Positions 10,683 through 23,971 are shown, numbered from the stretch's first letter. The stretch: DNA of 64,000 nucleotides from Zychaea mexicana (GCF_025766255.1 NW_026516678.1:1-64000); one strand, 5' to 3'. The notes: generated by a model not told the origin, from the sequence alone. Translations and numbers: made by a program.

Positions 10683-12131
10683 CTAAGATGAATGATCATC
10701 ATCTGGTATTGTTCGTTTACGTTTTTTAGGTGCTGTATGATCGCTGCTGGTCGTTCGATTATTCCTTGTTGAAGATGATGATGATGACGATGCAGCATTG
10801 TTATTGTCATTTTCGGAACGATGAAGGAATGCAACTTGTGTATCAAGTGCCATGCCATTCTGGTGTGCTTGCAGTAATTCCTGAGATCGAGGTCCTTCGG
10901 TAACGTACCTGATAATAGAAAGACATGTGAGCATCAAAGATGAAGCATAGTGTCTGTGTGACAAATAAAAGAATTAAGAAAAAAAAATCTATGCTCCCCC
11001 AAGCAATAACTTACGAAATGGTGTTATATGGAGTGAAATGGAAGTCTTCCTTCAAGACTTGCTCGATCAGTAAGTAGTTTACAATGCGTTCGAGGTCCTA
11101 GATGAAGGAAATACCCAGTTATCGTTCCTATTCGTCTACATAGCCCATTTGTGATCTTTTTGCTTTGCTTTTTACCTGAGTGGAAAAGGACTTTTTGGCA
11201 GGAATCTCCACGTTGCTGTCTTTTTTCAGTCCGTCCAACTTCAATGCTTTCAAGCCTTTTCCTTGCCAGTGACCAACTAATTTGGTCAAGGTTACCCGCT
11301 CGCCTATCTCCTTCAGCATACGACACAAGCGAGCTACTGTGACGGCCTCTGTTGCAATATTCACATAATTAACACTACCGGGTACTCGAGTACAATTGTC
11401 GCACGTCCCACATGGCGTGTCATGACTTATCTCGTTCACCAGGCCTGATGTAAATGCTGGAATGGATGGATCAACGGCAAAGTACTTTTCAAACATGATT
11501 TTTCGACACATGTTAAGTTCTAGCGCATATTGCACCATTTTGTATACTAAGAACTATCTTTGTTAGCTCCAGATGTATGTGTGTGCTCTATGTGAGTGGT
11601 ATGTTTTTTTCCCTCTTCGTCCTGTATAAGCGAGGATGATGACTTACAGTTGACACCGCCAAACACGTCCGAAACAACCAGAGTGGACAGACGTGCAACT
11701 ATAATTAAAAAGTTAGAAAGAGAGATTAAACAATACGCTGAAATGAAAAGTCTGATCAGTACCATCTTGACCGCGATAATAGATGATACAATCGGCTCGT
11801 TGTCCGTCACGACCTAGTAGCATAAACGTCATGCGAGATTTAGATTTTGTGAGTTCATTACAACAAGTATGTTGTTTTTTTTTGGGGGGGGCGAAACTAC
11901 AAAAACTTTTGAAAATAGGGCGTACCAGCTCGTCCGCTTTCTTGATAATATGCCTCCAGAGACTTGGACATGCAGTGGTGAATAATAAACCGGGTTTCCA
12001 AATGGTTGATACCCATGCCAAAAGCAATCGTGGCAACAATCACATGCACCTTCTTTTCCCGCCACAAACGATGGACGTCCTCTTTACTTTCCTATAAAAG
12101 ATCGGCACACACGTACAAGTTTTGTTCTTGT

Positions 12132-12172
<41 letters not shown>

Positions 12173-13565
12173 GTGTGTGTGTGTGTGTGTATGCGCAAAT
12201 GAAATAATATCTGCTCGAAAGAAAAGGTGGTGCCATACATATGTTAAATCAGCATGATAAACTTCACACTTGATTTTGCCCTTGCTCTCGTTATACAGAT
12301 CTCTGGCGACGGTCTCTGTATCCTTTTTTGAAAGACAGTAAATGATACCGGAATGACCCCTGTAGTGTCCCAAAATCCACTTTGACATGTCCTGGATTGT
12401 TTCTTTCATAGTGTCTGGCTTTGGGAGCACTTGGTAAACCAAATTGGGTCCTAAATTTTGTGGATATCGCCCTATAATTTACTTCTTTTGACTAATATCA
12501 TGAATGAGGGGAAAAACGTACGATGCAATGGCGCGCTGTAAACCAGTGTACCGCGGGGAACTTGTGGTTGTCGGAGCCCGAGGATATTCATCACATCTTT
12601 CATGATATTCCAAGGGCATGTCGCCGTAAGTGCCATGATGGGTGCCTTGGGTAACACGGTCTTTTTTAAAAAACATCATCAACACATTAGTCCCTTTTTT
12701 TTCCCTAATCGTCTCATTTACAAATGCAGATTGAATAAGCTACTGACCCGAAGAACGTTTAGATTTTTGTAATCAGGGCTAGATGAAAATTATAGTGAGT
12801 TTCTATCGAACAAACAAATGTAGAATTCAATCATATTCATTCAGCCAAACAGATGAACCAAGCAAGGACCAAGAATGTTTCTTTTTACCGAAAATCGTGA
12901 CCTTGCTGCGAGCAACAGTGGGCTTCGTCGATGACGATACGCGATAACCGTCCTTGATCATAGGCGATATTCAACTTGTTTGTGAATTGTTTCGACTGGG
13001 TAATTCGTTCTGGCGTAACGTAAATCAATTTGAACTGATGCTCTGGGTTGGTATTCTTGCCTGCCATCACTTCATGGACGATTTTCATTTGTTCCTTGGT
13101 GCTACCAGCTGTCAACAAGGCTGCCGGTATATTGGCTTTTTGCAAATGAAACACCTGATCATGGATCAATGAAACAAGTGGCGATATAACCAATGTAAAT
13201 CCAGGCTCTAACAGCGCTGGCAACTGATAACATAAGGACTTGCCGCCACCTGTCGGTAACACCACGAAAATATCGCGTTTACGATCGAGCGCAGCATTTA
13301 AAATGGGTACTTGTAGTGGTCGAAACGATGTGATGTTCCAGTGGTGATACGCAAGTTGTTGCAATTGTTGTGACCAAGGGAAATTCTGTAATTCATAGTC
13401 GACGTTGTTGTCGCCCGCAAGCTCCATATGTTCGGCACTGGCGATCTCGTCTAATACATCCTGTCGTTGCTCGAGTAAGCTGACGCGTTTTGCTTTGAGA
13501 AGGTTGATTTCTTCTTTGATTCGTTCAAGCTCATTGTCAATAGCGCTGATCCGTTGATCTGTCAT
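10683..13565 (-). CDS. RecQ family DNA helicase, RECQ1-like
   Basis: Ten exons on the minus strand (13565-12889, 12778-12748, 12660-12522, 12471-12239, 12091-11926, 11813-11763, 11698-11648, 11546-11176, 11097-11015, 10908-10683) join in frame to about 675 residues. RecQ enzymes are 3'-5' helicases in replication and recombination. Visible: a short coiled coil (about 8-45), the Q-like motif around FRPLQ, Walker A LPTGGGKS (103-110), DEAH (213-216), [22 protein letters not shown], the [12 protein letters not shown] motif VI, the RecQ zinc-binding cysteines ([11 protein letters not shown] then CGTCDNC), and a winged helix ending in [16 protein letters not shown]. The order and C-terminus fit RECQ1 rather than BLM/Sgs1, and there is no HRDC domain. 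The tail is Ser-rich with a basic PKKRKR nuclear signal. The usual SQWGHDFR loop reads SQQGHDFR (Q221). An alternative upstream ATG at 13715 would add 50 basic, hydrophobic residues. Confidence 0.93.
12138..12192. repeat. Compound microsatellite (CT)n-(GT)n in a RecQ intron
   Basis: About 33 bases of perfect CT repeat followed directly by about 20 bases of GT repeat, inside the intron between 12091 and 12239. It is likely to vary in length between strains. Confidence 0.95.
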
Positions 13566-13754
13566 TCCAGTGCTATGAGTTAACTTATTTTTTCTCGGAC
13601 AGGATCTGGAGAGAAAGTGAGAGGGAAAGACAAGAGTATGATAAGCTGGGTTAAGAATTACAAAGCGGCGAAAGCATAGGGTACTGGCCACTTGGACAGC
13701 GCTACCAGAATTCAAGCAGCCTTGCTAACCCCTTCCTTAATCTGATTCATCTAG

Positions 13755-13942
13755 CCTGTATATGTATTGTGTATCTATTATTACCTTCTATAAGTTGATC
13801 TATAAACTTTTGGGGCTGACAAAGCAGCATCTTCTTTATGAAACCTCGCCTGTATATGTATTGTGTATCTATTATTACCTTCTATAAGTTGATCTATAAA
13901 CTTTTGGGGCTGACAAAGCAGCATCTTCTTTATGAAACCTCG
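13755..13942. repeat. Perfect 94-bp tandem duplication
   Basis: Positions 13755-13848 (from CCTGTATATG to AAACCTCG) are repeated without a mismatch at 13849-13942. The unit has no reading frame of note. Perfect identity suggests a recent duplication (or an assembly join) just upstream of the RecQ gene. Confidence 0.95.
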
Positions 13943-16536
13943 ATAAAATTGAGTCGATAGTATAGTGGTGCCTCGCTAAAATAGGAGGTTTGAATTTGGA
14001 ATTAGCGGGGTCAGGTACCACTCAGATTTTGCACGCTTTTAATTTTTGAAAGGGCTGCTTCATCAAGGATTTGACTTGATTGAGAGCCGAACCTGTTGGC
14101 CGGTCTTAACTGCGCACTATTTATCGGTTTCTTTCAATTAGTTTGTACAAAAAAAATATATACAAAATGAGGGGATGCGCGTTTTCTGATTCCTTCACTA
14201 CTACAAACCAGCCTGCAATCGCCTAAGCTTGTTCTTTTCCTTGATCAGAAGAGTCCTAACCCAGAATGCGAGCAGAGCTGGTGTGCTTTTGCTTTTCAGA
14301 TATCTAGCTTGCTCTTGAGTTGTGGCAGCTCGATCTCTTTTGATTTAGAGTACGCAACGTACAGACCAGGAGCAACCAGCTCCAATGTAATAATGTACAT
14401 TGATAGCACTGATGGCAAAAAGAAATTTCTAGTAAGCCAATTTTATCTCCTTTCAATAATGAATTTCGCGTTACCTGTTAAACGTAACAAATACAGTAGA
14501 CCATTTTGAAGCCGTATGGTGCAAATTGACCTAACAAAAGCCTACCCTTCCAAAAGCAATTCGATTCCTTTGTTGAACGGGCGAGGCTTGTCTTTGCAGA
14601 ATTCTGCCGTGTCGTAGCCTTTGGTCTTGTGCACAAATCGCACGTCCGCTTTTAGCACTACATCTTATCCGATGGCAGTGCAAATGGATCTCACTCCTTG
14701 AAAATACCATTCATAGTGATGATATTAGTATGAATATCACAAGGAAACCATTGCTTTTGAAATGACTGCATATAATGAAACACTTAATCTGGTGAAAAAA
14801 AAAGGAAAGAAACTGGTGGGCCTGTTTTTGCCATGTTTCGGAAGTAGTATTATGTCGGTTAGGTTTACAGACATTGTTGATTGATGGCAGCGTCGAGGTT
14901 TTAGTATAATGGAGAGGAGAGCACATACTGTAGAAAAAAGTAGGAACACGAGTTAGAGGTTCGGAATTCATACGGGCACACGGCAAATTTATGCGTTCCA
15001 GTATATAGATTTTGAGTGATATGTGTCGAATAATAACTTATTAGATGACGCTGGCAACTAAAGCAGGTCTCCACACATGTACTTTTTATCTATGTTTATA
15101 TCCGAGAGCAAAATGGAAACCTGCAACAGTATCGTGAATGAGTCTTATACGCAGAAGATCTCCATTACATATCAGCCCTCCAACAATTAAGACATCATAT
15201 GCATACATATAATGTAGCTGATGATCAGATAAAAGAGAAAGAGGGGCACCTTGAATTACACATACTGACTGTTGTGATTACATATAGGTAATACTCGTTA
15301 GGTCTATGTCGAATGCACCTCGCTTTGTCATATGCAGCGTTATCGCATCAATAGCAGAAAACCTACATCTATCTCTCAAAAACAGATGATGGTTAGAATA
15401 GTACATACCGTAGAAGACTGTTTGGCGGTACCAATTTTGCTACGATCACTCAATCTTCCATTCACAATGGTTATTATTGTGATTCTTGCCATAAGCATTG
15501 ACAAGCTTTAATATTTATCTTAGAATGGCTCCTAGTCATTCGACTCTTTCATCCCTCCCTGCCACAACTTTCCCTGAGAAATATCAGTATTATTTCAGTT
15601 GTTTATAAGCAGCAAGATTCTTCTTGTAAGGTACTCTTGATCAGGGAACTATAAATTTTGTGAGCATAGGGGGTTATGCATTACTACTGTCATCCATCAC
15701 ATTACGCGCTAGTGTGGTAGGAGAACTGAAAAATTAAATTGCGTAAAAATTTTGCTCATGGTCCATCCGAAGTTAACGATAACCATAATGCCGTTAACGA
15801 TGTATATGTTGATGATGTGCATGCTCGATTGATCATGATGATGATACGAAAAATGCCGGCAAGTGTCATCTTGCAATTATTTTTTGCTTTCATCCCGGCA
15901 AGTACATATATGCTGGCACCTTTTGCTCTACAGAATATCATACTAATTCAGTAGCACTATCATGAAAATTATCCGTTAGGTGACAATTTAATCTTCACGC
16001 TTATAATATGTATGTGAAGAAATGATTAGGAAAGCTTCGCGGTTGTTATACGTACTATAGAGTCGCTGCCATTCCACGCTCCAGTTTGATTTGATATTTG
16101 TGCAGAGAAGTGGGTATTCTGGTTGAATCACATTTGTTTAAAGTGTTTCAAATATGCTTGGAAATTGGACACAAAGTCCTGAGCTCTTCCACGATGAAAC
16201 CCAAACTCTCTATTGCCTAATCAGTACAAATGGCCATTGCACACTAGTATCGTCAAAGCTGGCCGCATTTTTTGTGTATTCTCGTCGTCAAAAGCACAGT
16301 ACATAAAACTGTGTTATCAAAAGATGGTATGCTTTGGCGCAACCCGGTAAACGAATACTGCGAAAAGTCGATCTTTTCGATTGATTTCCTTGTGCCGCAA
16401 AAACAAATATATGCGAGTGGTGGTAGTTAAGAGGGAGTGTGAGAGAAATTCGCCCCAATTTTCTACTTTTTTAATACTGTAGCAAGCCTCTCTTTCCTTA
16501 TACCCTTGATTGTGTCAAACACTTTAACAAACCAAT
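13943..16536. other. Intergenic, 2.6 kb, no supported gene
   Basis: Only short frames without family resemblance. At about 13970-14025 an imperfect hairpin pairs GTGGTGCCTCGCTAA with TTAGCGGGGTCAGGTACCAC, resembling the end of a small inverted-repeat transposon (possible MITE remnant). Otherwise nothing is supported. The 3' part presumably contains the promoter of the gene starting at 16537. Confidence 0.4.
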
Positions 16537-18480
16537 ATGAAGCGACGTTCCACACCGAGTCTCCATCACCGTCAACGTCGCGGAAGCTACACAACGGATG
16601 ACGAGGACCCACTTGGCCGAATGTCTGATCTCGAAAGCGACAGCCATACCAACCATAGCAGTATTCGGGAGTTCCCACCACTGTTACGACGAAGGCGATC
16701 GTCTTCTGCTTCATTGACAGCATCTCCTTCATCGTCTTCACAGAAAATGAGCATTGATTCCGACGACAATCGGTCGGTATCTTCTATATCTGCAGGTGGT
16801 GGTATGGGTGGTGGTAGTAACAGTATCAGCCGCCTTCTTTCTCCCACCTCCTCTTTTTCTTCTTCCTCACGACCGCTCTATTATCCGCTCCAGGATACCA
16901 TGCCACCGCCGCAACCTTCTTCACGGCGCTTAACTCGCTCTCTTTCTTCTGAACTTGCTTCAAGCACCTGGTCTCCTGGCACGCCTTCTTCACGACTTCA
17001 TCAACACCAGAATCATCATCATCATCACCACCACCAACAACAACAACAACAAGAACAACCATCATCATCATCCTCTTCACAGCAACCTCCACAGCCAGAT
17101 TTTGGTATGGATGAAATCATGGTAGATCCTACAGCATCCAACGCTTCTCCTTCTTCTTCGTCCTCTTTGACTGATGGGAGGAAATTTATTGCCCCTTCCA
17201 TCCCTCCGTTGTCTTCTGTTCGACCAGACATAGTTCGACGATCATCCTCAACAGAGCGGATATCGCATCACCATCACCATCGACACCATCATCGGTCAGC
17301 AAGCAGCAGTAGCGCTGAAGCCAGTGGAAGTGGTAGCGGCAGCGGCAGTCCTCTGAAACGCAGCGATCCTGAGCGGAGGAGCGTTACCCGAAGAAGTTCT
17401 CTATTAGTAAGTCTTGGTGACCGTAAAGCAGCATTTTTCCTTACTGGATTGTCTAACAACATTCCTACTTAATTGTTTTTTTTAGCCACGATCCAAGGCG
17501 TTGGCCAGAGTTATGAGTCAAGCAGATGTAAAGTATCACTTTTGCTTTCTGGGAATAGGAAAGGAGAGAGAAAGAGGGGGGGGGAGAGAGAGTAGATTGT
17601 TGGATCTATAAGGCACTACATGTATATATCGACTCATGTTCATTTTTCTCTACTCTACATGTTATCATGACTTAGGAGGAAACAAGGCCTGCCGATGTAG
17701 AAATGCGTAGGGAGCGGGACATGACAAACCAGATAAAGGCACGACTGGGCAGAATGTCAATGGATACGGATTTATCTGCTAATGCCAGTGGCAGTGGCAG
17801 TAGTAGTAGCAGTAACGATGCCAAACCAATTGTACGTCTATTATCTAACATGCAAAAGAGAGATATAGAGAGAGGAAACAGGAATAACAATATTGAATAG
17901 GCATCAGGATCGGTTCCTGCCGTGGCTTGGGCTCGCATCAGGGATCCTGAAGGCTCTCCTACTATGGCACCGTATCATGCATCCAAGCTCAACCCAGAGA
18001 TGGAAATGACTGTAAGTTATACAGAAACAACAGCACCACATGACTCTTGGACCTAATAACATTTTCGCGGTATATTCATCACATTTAGAATTTTCAATGT
18101 GATAACCTCCCATCCCCTATCCATCAGACATATAAGAGCATTAAACGAAAAGGTAATTAAGTATGAGAATTGAGGGTGTGTGCTAACAAAATCATCATGA
18201 TTGTTTGCTGATGATGATGATGATGATGATAGCTTCTGAGGATCGGTTTGAACCTTATCCGACAAGCAGTTTGAAACGAAGAGCCGTATCGCCGTCTGTT
18301 TCCGCTTCAGGGTCACCTGTATTATCTGCAATATCCAGTCCTCCTTACTCGTTTTATGGGAGTAGCCCAACAAGCAACGCGGCTGCACGTGCCCAGCAAA
18401 AACCGGGCCAGTTGTCGTCATCGTCGTTCAATTTGCAGGATGCAAGTGGCGGTCTCAGTAGGATGTCGTTGAGCGAATGA
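16537..18480 (+). CDS. Uncharacterised Ser-rich, largely disordered protein
   Basis: Exons 16537-17406, 17486-17527, 17676-17831, 17901-18011, 18128-18152 and 18233-18480 join in frame to 483 residues. No globular domain is recognised. The sequence is dominated by Ser runs, a His/Gln tract (about residues 150-165), a second His-rich stretch, and many basic-Ser sites (RRRRSSS, RRSSST, RRSSLL) of the type phosphorylated by basophilic kinases such as PKA. A more ordered, conserved-looking part follows intron 1 (PRSKALARVMSQAD, then RRERDMTNQIKARLGRM) and may form helices. The last exon again contains SP-rich motifs (KRRAVSPSVS, GSPVLS, SSPPYS). It could be a signalling or cytoskeletal adaptor, but that is only inference from composition. 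Splice phases are clean, so the gene itself is well supported. The SDR gene starts 184 bp downstream on the same strand. Confidence 0.75.
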
Positions 18481-18664
18481 AAGTTGCTTCTGTTCGATTG
18501 TTTGTGTTTATATATCCAGTTTTCTTTAAATCTTCCCACACCTGTTCTCTTTGTTTTCACCACTGCAATCTATCGCGTCCCCTCCTTTTACTTCATCTTC
18601 TTCTCTCACCTGCTCTTTTCCCTTTTTCCATACACACACACACACACACACACATAAAAGAAAA

Positions 18665-20135
18665 ATGACAGGAAATCAAAGATTATCGGGAAAGGTTGCT
18701 ATAGTCACCGGTGCTGCAAGGTAGTGTGTTGTTGCGGTTGTCGTCGTCAGGATCATCATGCACCTCCCCTATTTGCGTCGTACGCTTTTGGTGGTATAGC
18801 CATTCCTAAACAGAATTCATTGAACTTGAACATTCGTTGTATGTAGCGGCATAGGGTTTGAAGCTGCGGTGCTGTTTGCGAAAGAAGGAGCACAAGTCGT
18901 GTGTGCCGATCTCAACGAACAAGGCATCCAGAAAACTGTAGAAAAGATTACGTCTGTTGCAGGCGAGAAAAGAGCGATCGCTGTCAAGACAGATGTATCC
19001 AAGGAGGAGCAAGTTAAGCATCTTGTGGATACCGCTGTCAAAACATACGGTAGGCTTAAACCCTCTCCATACACGTACTTGCAGCATAAGATAGCTGATA
19101 GTTCTTACTGCTGCTCTGCAATACCAACAAAACAGGAAAACTCAACATTATGTTCAATAACGCGGGTATCATGCATCCCGAGGACGACAGTGCTTTAACA
19201 ACCGAAGAGCGTATTTGGTAAGACACATACATACTCCCTTCTTTTTGACGACATTGGGCGAAACTGCTGCCATTGGGTGCTTACTGTACGATCATGTCGT
19301 TGTCCTGCTACTTAGGGATCTCACCATGGACATCAATGTGAAGGGTGTTTGGTATGGATGCAAGCATGCTATCGTAGCCATGAGACAGGCAGGTGGAGGA
19401 TCCGTTATCAATACCGCGAGTTTCGTTGCCTTGCGTGGTGCTGCGACACCCCAACTTGCATGTAAGCTCACTTGTAATTCTAGACAGGTATCATCTCCAT
19501 TCAATGCGTACTTGTCTTTAGTAGTAACCGTCCCTTTCATAAACCCCAAATAGACACCGCATCCAAAGGCGCTGTTTTGGCCATGACGTATGTAGTGGCG
19601 TTTCGATTACTTTATTATTTTGAGTTTGCATGATGTTGCTAAGCAACACGCTAAATTTTTACTTTGTGTAGCCGTGAACTTGCCATGGTGCATGCTCGGG
19701 AAAACATCCGGTTTAATGCATTGTGCCCGGGGCCATTGCGTACCCCACTGCTCATGGACTTTTTGAACACTGAGGAGAAAAAACAACGACGGCTTGTTCA
19801 TCTCCCTCAAGGACGGTTCGGTAAGACGCAAAAAGATGTTAGTGCTCACTTATGTCACGGCGTTTACTTAATCCAGATAACAATTACAGGTGAGGCAATT
19901 GAACAGGCGTACGGTGCGTTATTCCTCGCTTCGGATGAAAGCTCATACGTTACGGGAACGGACTTTCTGGTGGATGGTGGTTTGGCTAACGCTTACGTGG
20001 TACGTATATATCTTCTTTTCTCTCTGTTTCTCTGTCTTTCGTGCACACACACACACACTAAAAAGGAAGCCTACTATTCAGACTGCTGAAGGCGAGCCGA
20101 TTGGCACTGTGCCACGAAACTTTGCAGAGACATAA
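18665..20135 (+). CDS. Short-chain dehydrogenase/reductase (classical SDR)
   Basis: Eight exons (18665-18720, 18847-19049, 19136-19217, 19316-19461, 19554-19587, 19672-19820, 19890-19999, 20082-20135) give 277 residues. It is a Rossmann-fold NAD(P)-dependent oxidoreductase. The cofactor motif TGAASGIG is at 15-22, split by intron 1. NNAG is at 94-97, and the catalytic Ser149, Tyr163 and Lys167 (YTASK) are present. VCADL places an acidic residue after beta-2, which usually favours NAD over NADP. The segment NALCPGPLRTPLL and the C-terminal TGTDFLVDGG are typical of the classical subfamily. The substrate cannot be told from sequence; related fungal proteins are annotated as 3-oxoacyl-ACP reductase-like or glucose/ribitol dehydrogenase-like. 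No targeting peptide is evident, so it is probably cytosolic. The short gap before it holds a pyrimidine tract and a (CA)n run. Confidence 0.92.
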
Positions 20136-21813
20136 TCATTTTTCTTTACATCGCTCGTCAAATAAAACGCCTACCATGTCTTTCGATATTATGCAGTGGA
20201 GCTATCGTAGTAATTCGTATCTGCTTCCAAGGATGTGACTGCAATTGAAAATAAGTACCTGTTTTGCGATTATTTGTCTAGCGTCCACCATGTGTCTTTG
20301 TAGATATGTCTCTTTCTATATTGATGACTATATGCCCATGAATACTATATTATTGTTTTTCTGGGGACTCTTTTTGTCCTTGTTCTTTTGCACGGTCTTG
20401 CCAACAGTTTGGGTCGAAGCTTGGTTTTACGAGCGGAAGTTGCTTCCTTTTGTTGATGTTGTTGGGCCGTAGTAATGATGCAGGTTATTCATTTCTTTAC
20501 TACATACCATCAAGACTGCACCCCGCTCCAAGCTTCTTCTAACTGAAGTTCACATCCTATTCCCAGTGAAGTCAAAAGATATCCGGGTTCAGGAGGGGGC
20601 TTTCCAGCTTGCTAAGTTCTTTGTCTACGCCGTCAAACCTAGCGACTTCTTCTATTAATTGACCCTATTTAAAGACATGTAGTTACTCTATCATACAGCA
20701 TTCTAAGTGAGGATTGATGTATCAATATGTAACTGTATGTATCCTCCTGTGTATCGAGCTGTTAAGTTAACGATCTACAGATATTTTCTGATCCAGCTTA
20801 CTTTGTAGTACGGCAAATATGCCATTGTATTTTGTGATTTGAGACAATATTGATATCAATGAGAAGAAGCCTCAGGATGTTTTGTTTGTGGTATTGGCTA
20901 CGAAGGTGTTGCTGTAAATACTGTGCTTCGGCTCTTGATTTGCTCTATAGGCAAGATTCATAATGACCATACACGGTTGATCCTGAGTTTAGGTTGTATT
21001 TCTTTGATGGTATGATATAGAATTAGAATATATAAAGCCCCATTGGGCAGGCTACTTGATATCTAAAACCTTAGATCTTGCCGACGTTGCATAGTTTTTT
21101 TGTGCTCAATATTAGTATGGAATGTTCGCAGTACTATGAGTAGATACACCTTTAAGAATGAGCAGCTAGAAATGAACAGAAGTCTACTGTACTATTTCCC
21201 TGGTCGTGCTGTTAAAGTGGGGTGGTGGAGATGATGAAAGCACACGAATATTGGTAGTGAGCGTAAGGGCTGCTTCCACTTCTTTGTGATGTAGATACGA
21301 CTTCTTTTATTAAAAGTAAAAGTTAGTATTCTGTATCAAACTGGGTTTACGTAGTGTGTAATTATAAAATCGTGTACTTTCGCGAGTAAACTTTCTGTGT
21401 CGCTTTATGTTCACAATTGCCTACGTGGAAAACAGGAGTATCACCGTCGTCACTAAGCAATTCTTGTTTAACTGATATAAAACAAAGATGAGAAGAGGAA
21501 AATCGGTCTAACACACGAAGGAACTGTGAATGGAGAAACTCTCGTACATATAAGAGAAGAATCAAACACAAGTTTAGCAATGTCAAACATGCACTTGGTA
21601 AACATCAGCAGTAGCAGTAGCAGGAGGGAGATTGTACGCATTGCATTCCCAACATTGGTGCATTAAAATAAATGCAGAGCCCGCCAAAAATAATAGGGTT
21701 ACTGGGTTCTCTGTGTCACCTTTAGCTTTAAAGCCTACTTATTTCAAATCCTTCGTCTTCTTCTATTTCTTCCTCTCATTTGTATATTCCACAGCTACAG
21801 CAACAACAACAAG
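20136..21813. other. Intergenic, 1.7 kb
   Basis: One plus-strand frame at 20245-20472 has two hydrophobic stretches, but it overlaps no splice structure I could extend and resembles no known family. The rest is AT-rich without coding evidence. The region upstream of 21814 should contain the Hsp70-like gene's promoter. Confidence 0.4.
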
Positions 21814-23971
21814 ATGCTTCGATCGAATCAGCAACAGCCTTCAGAATATAAAGTCGTCATCGCCTACGATTTCGGTACAACCTATTCCGGAGCAGCGTAT
21901 GCGTTTACACATTCCACGCCTACAGAAGTGTTTGACATTCAGAAATGGTAACCCGTCGAACTCCCCCCGATCCAACCAAAAAGAAATCTATACGCGTGAC
22001 AAAATTCCAGGAACGCAAACGCATTCTCATTTGTTTTAAAACACAGGCCTCATAAAGCTGGTAATTTTTTCCCAAAGGTGCCCACTTTGTCTGTCTATCC
22101 ACGTCAAGAACCAGCATCACTAGAGCAACAACAACAACAACGACGACGACCGAAATTGTCAGAATGGGGGCATGGCGCCAAGAAGGCGATGCTCAAACCA
22201 CACGCTGCCAAGCAAAATGTACTTCTTTCTCACTTTAAACTCCACCTGGATGACTCCCTGCACAGACCACCGCTTGAAAATGGCTTGTTAGTAGTATATT
22301 TCTTTTTTTTTTCCCTCTCCCAAAAAAAAAAAAAAAAAAAAAAAACCATTGCCTATAGATAGAAACGGTTATTTATTTAGCATTTTAGGACACCCGTTCA
22401 AGCCGTTGCAGATTACTTGGCAGCGCTACACCAGCATACGGTACAAGAATTAACGCGTGGCTTTGCCAAGAACTACCATCCAGATACGTTCAGGTACTGT
22501 CTGACTGTCCCTGCATTATGGTCTGACCGGGCCAAGCATATGATGCGTCAAGCTGCCATCCAGGCTGGATTGATTGCTCCGTCCGATCCATCCGACCGAC
22601 TCGTGCTTATTTCAGAGCCAGAGGCTGCCGCATTGTACTGTGAGGAAACCATGGCGGATCAGGTTCAGTTACAAGACAATGATCGGATCATGGTGTGCGA
22701 CGCTGGCGGTGGCACGGTCGATTTAATAGTGTTTCAGGTCAACTTTTCATCATCACCGTCATCCACTGAAGAAGGAGATGGTGATGAAACTACTAGTGTC
22801 CGCAAAAAGCGACAACTTAAAGAAGTGACGAAGGGCATGGGCGAAAGTTGCGGCAGTGTGTTCCTGGATGACAAATATCATGATTTGTTGGAGGCAAAAT
22901 TGGGCACGCATGTCATGAGCAAGATCCAGCCACGCGAAATGAACGATCTGATGGATCAGTTTATCGATAGCATCAAACCCGAGTTTGATGGTATCGATGA
23001 TCATTATGTCACCTTGCCGCGATCCGTGGAACTAGAGGATTTACCGGCAAGTCTTCGTGATTATGATGACGGTTCTTTGGATGAAGGTACGATTAAATTG
23101 TCAGCGGACGAACTTAAACAGCAAGTGTTTGATCCAATCATTGACAAAGTGGTAAGTCTGCAAATGCCCCTTTCAAAATCTGATTACAGAAGATAAGTAA
23201 ATAACTAAAACATCTGTGATAGTTGTCACTTATTGAACATCAATACCAACAAATCCCGGATGGCCAATTAAACTATCTTTTCCTTGTGGGTGGATTTGGC
23301 TCGTCGAATTACTTATACCAAAGAATCCAGCAAGTTTTCCAAGACACCAAGGTAAATCAGATCGTATGTCCGGCAGAACGCGCGGCTCTGGCCGTTGTTC
23401 GAGGCGCAGCCTATTATGGGATCCATCCACAAGTCGTCGTTTCGCGAGTGTCAAGACGTACATACGGCATCAACGCAGGCTTGCCTTTTGACGATGAGAT
23501 AGATCCTCCTTCAACACGGATCGTACGACCTGATGGCAGTGTGCGATGCACATCACGGTTTTTGATGTTTGTCAAGAAGAACGACGTGCTTCCTGTCGAC
23601 CATTGCATACGAGAGCAAATGTATGTGTACTATGGAACACTGAAGCACACCGATATCATGCTTTATGCGACAGAGAATGATACGGTGCCACGGTATTACG
23701 ATGAGCCAGGCGTACGTCACGTTGCAGCCATATCCGTGCCGATCCCTGATATGCCCGGTGTCATGATTGGCGAACGGATTGCATACAGCGTCAGGTAAAC
23801 CCAATTCGCTCCATTGTCTTTTTTTCCGCAAACTCAAAAGTTCTTTCCCTTTATACGTGTAGAATGTACTTTGGCACGACGGAGATTCGAATGGAGGCCG
23901 ATTTTGGCACAGGCCAAAAATACAATGTGTATTGCGACTTTGATGCAGCAGATAAATACCAAGTAAAATAA
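21814..23971 (+). CDS. Hsp70-like ATPase, HSPA12 type
   Basis: Exons 21814-21947, 22047-22286, 22389-23151, 23223-23794 and 23863-23971 give 605 residues. The N-terminal half is an actin/Hsp70-type nucleotide-binding domain: phosphate-1 AYDFGTTYSG (16-25), phosphate-2 VCDAGGGTVDL (227-237), and the adenosine motif FLVGGFGSS (399-407). SEPEAAAL (about 200-207) is a typical HSPA12 connecting motif. The canonical Hsp70 substrate-binding domain and an EEVD tail are absent; the C-terminal part instead continues with a beta-rich region (SRRTYGINAG, then FGTTEIRMEADFG). Animal HSPA12A/B share this organisation, and the family is expanded in many fungi, with mostly unknown clients. No signal peptide; probably cytosolic. 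Intron 2 contains a run of more than 20 A. The gene converges with OGT, about 700 bp away. Confidence 0.92.

Noticed and set aside
13566..13715. 50-residue N-terminal extension of the RecQ gene
   Set aside because: It could be a targeting peptide, but the sequence after the second Met begins a clean coiled coil; without transcript data the shorter start was preferred.
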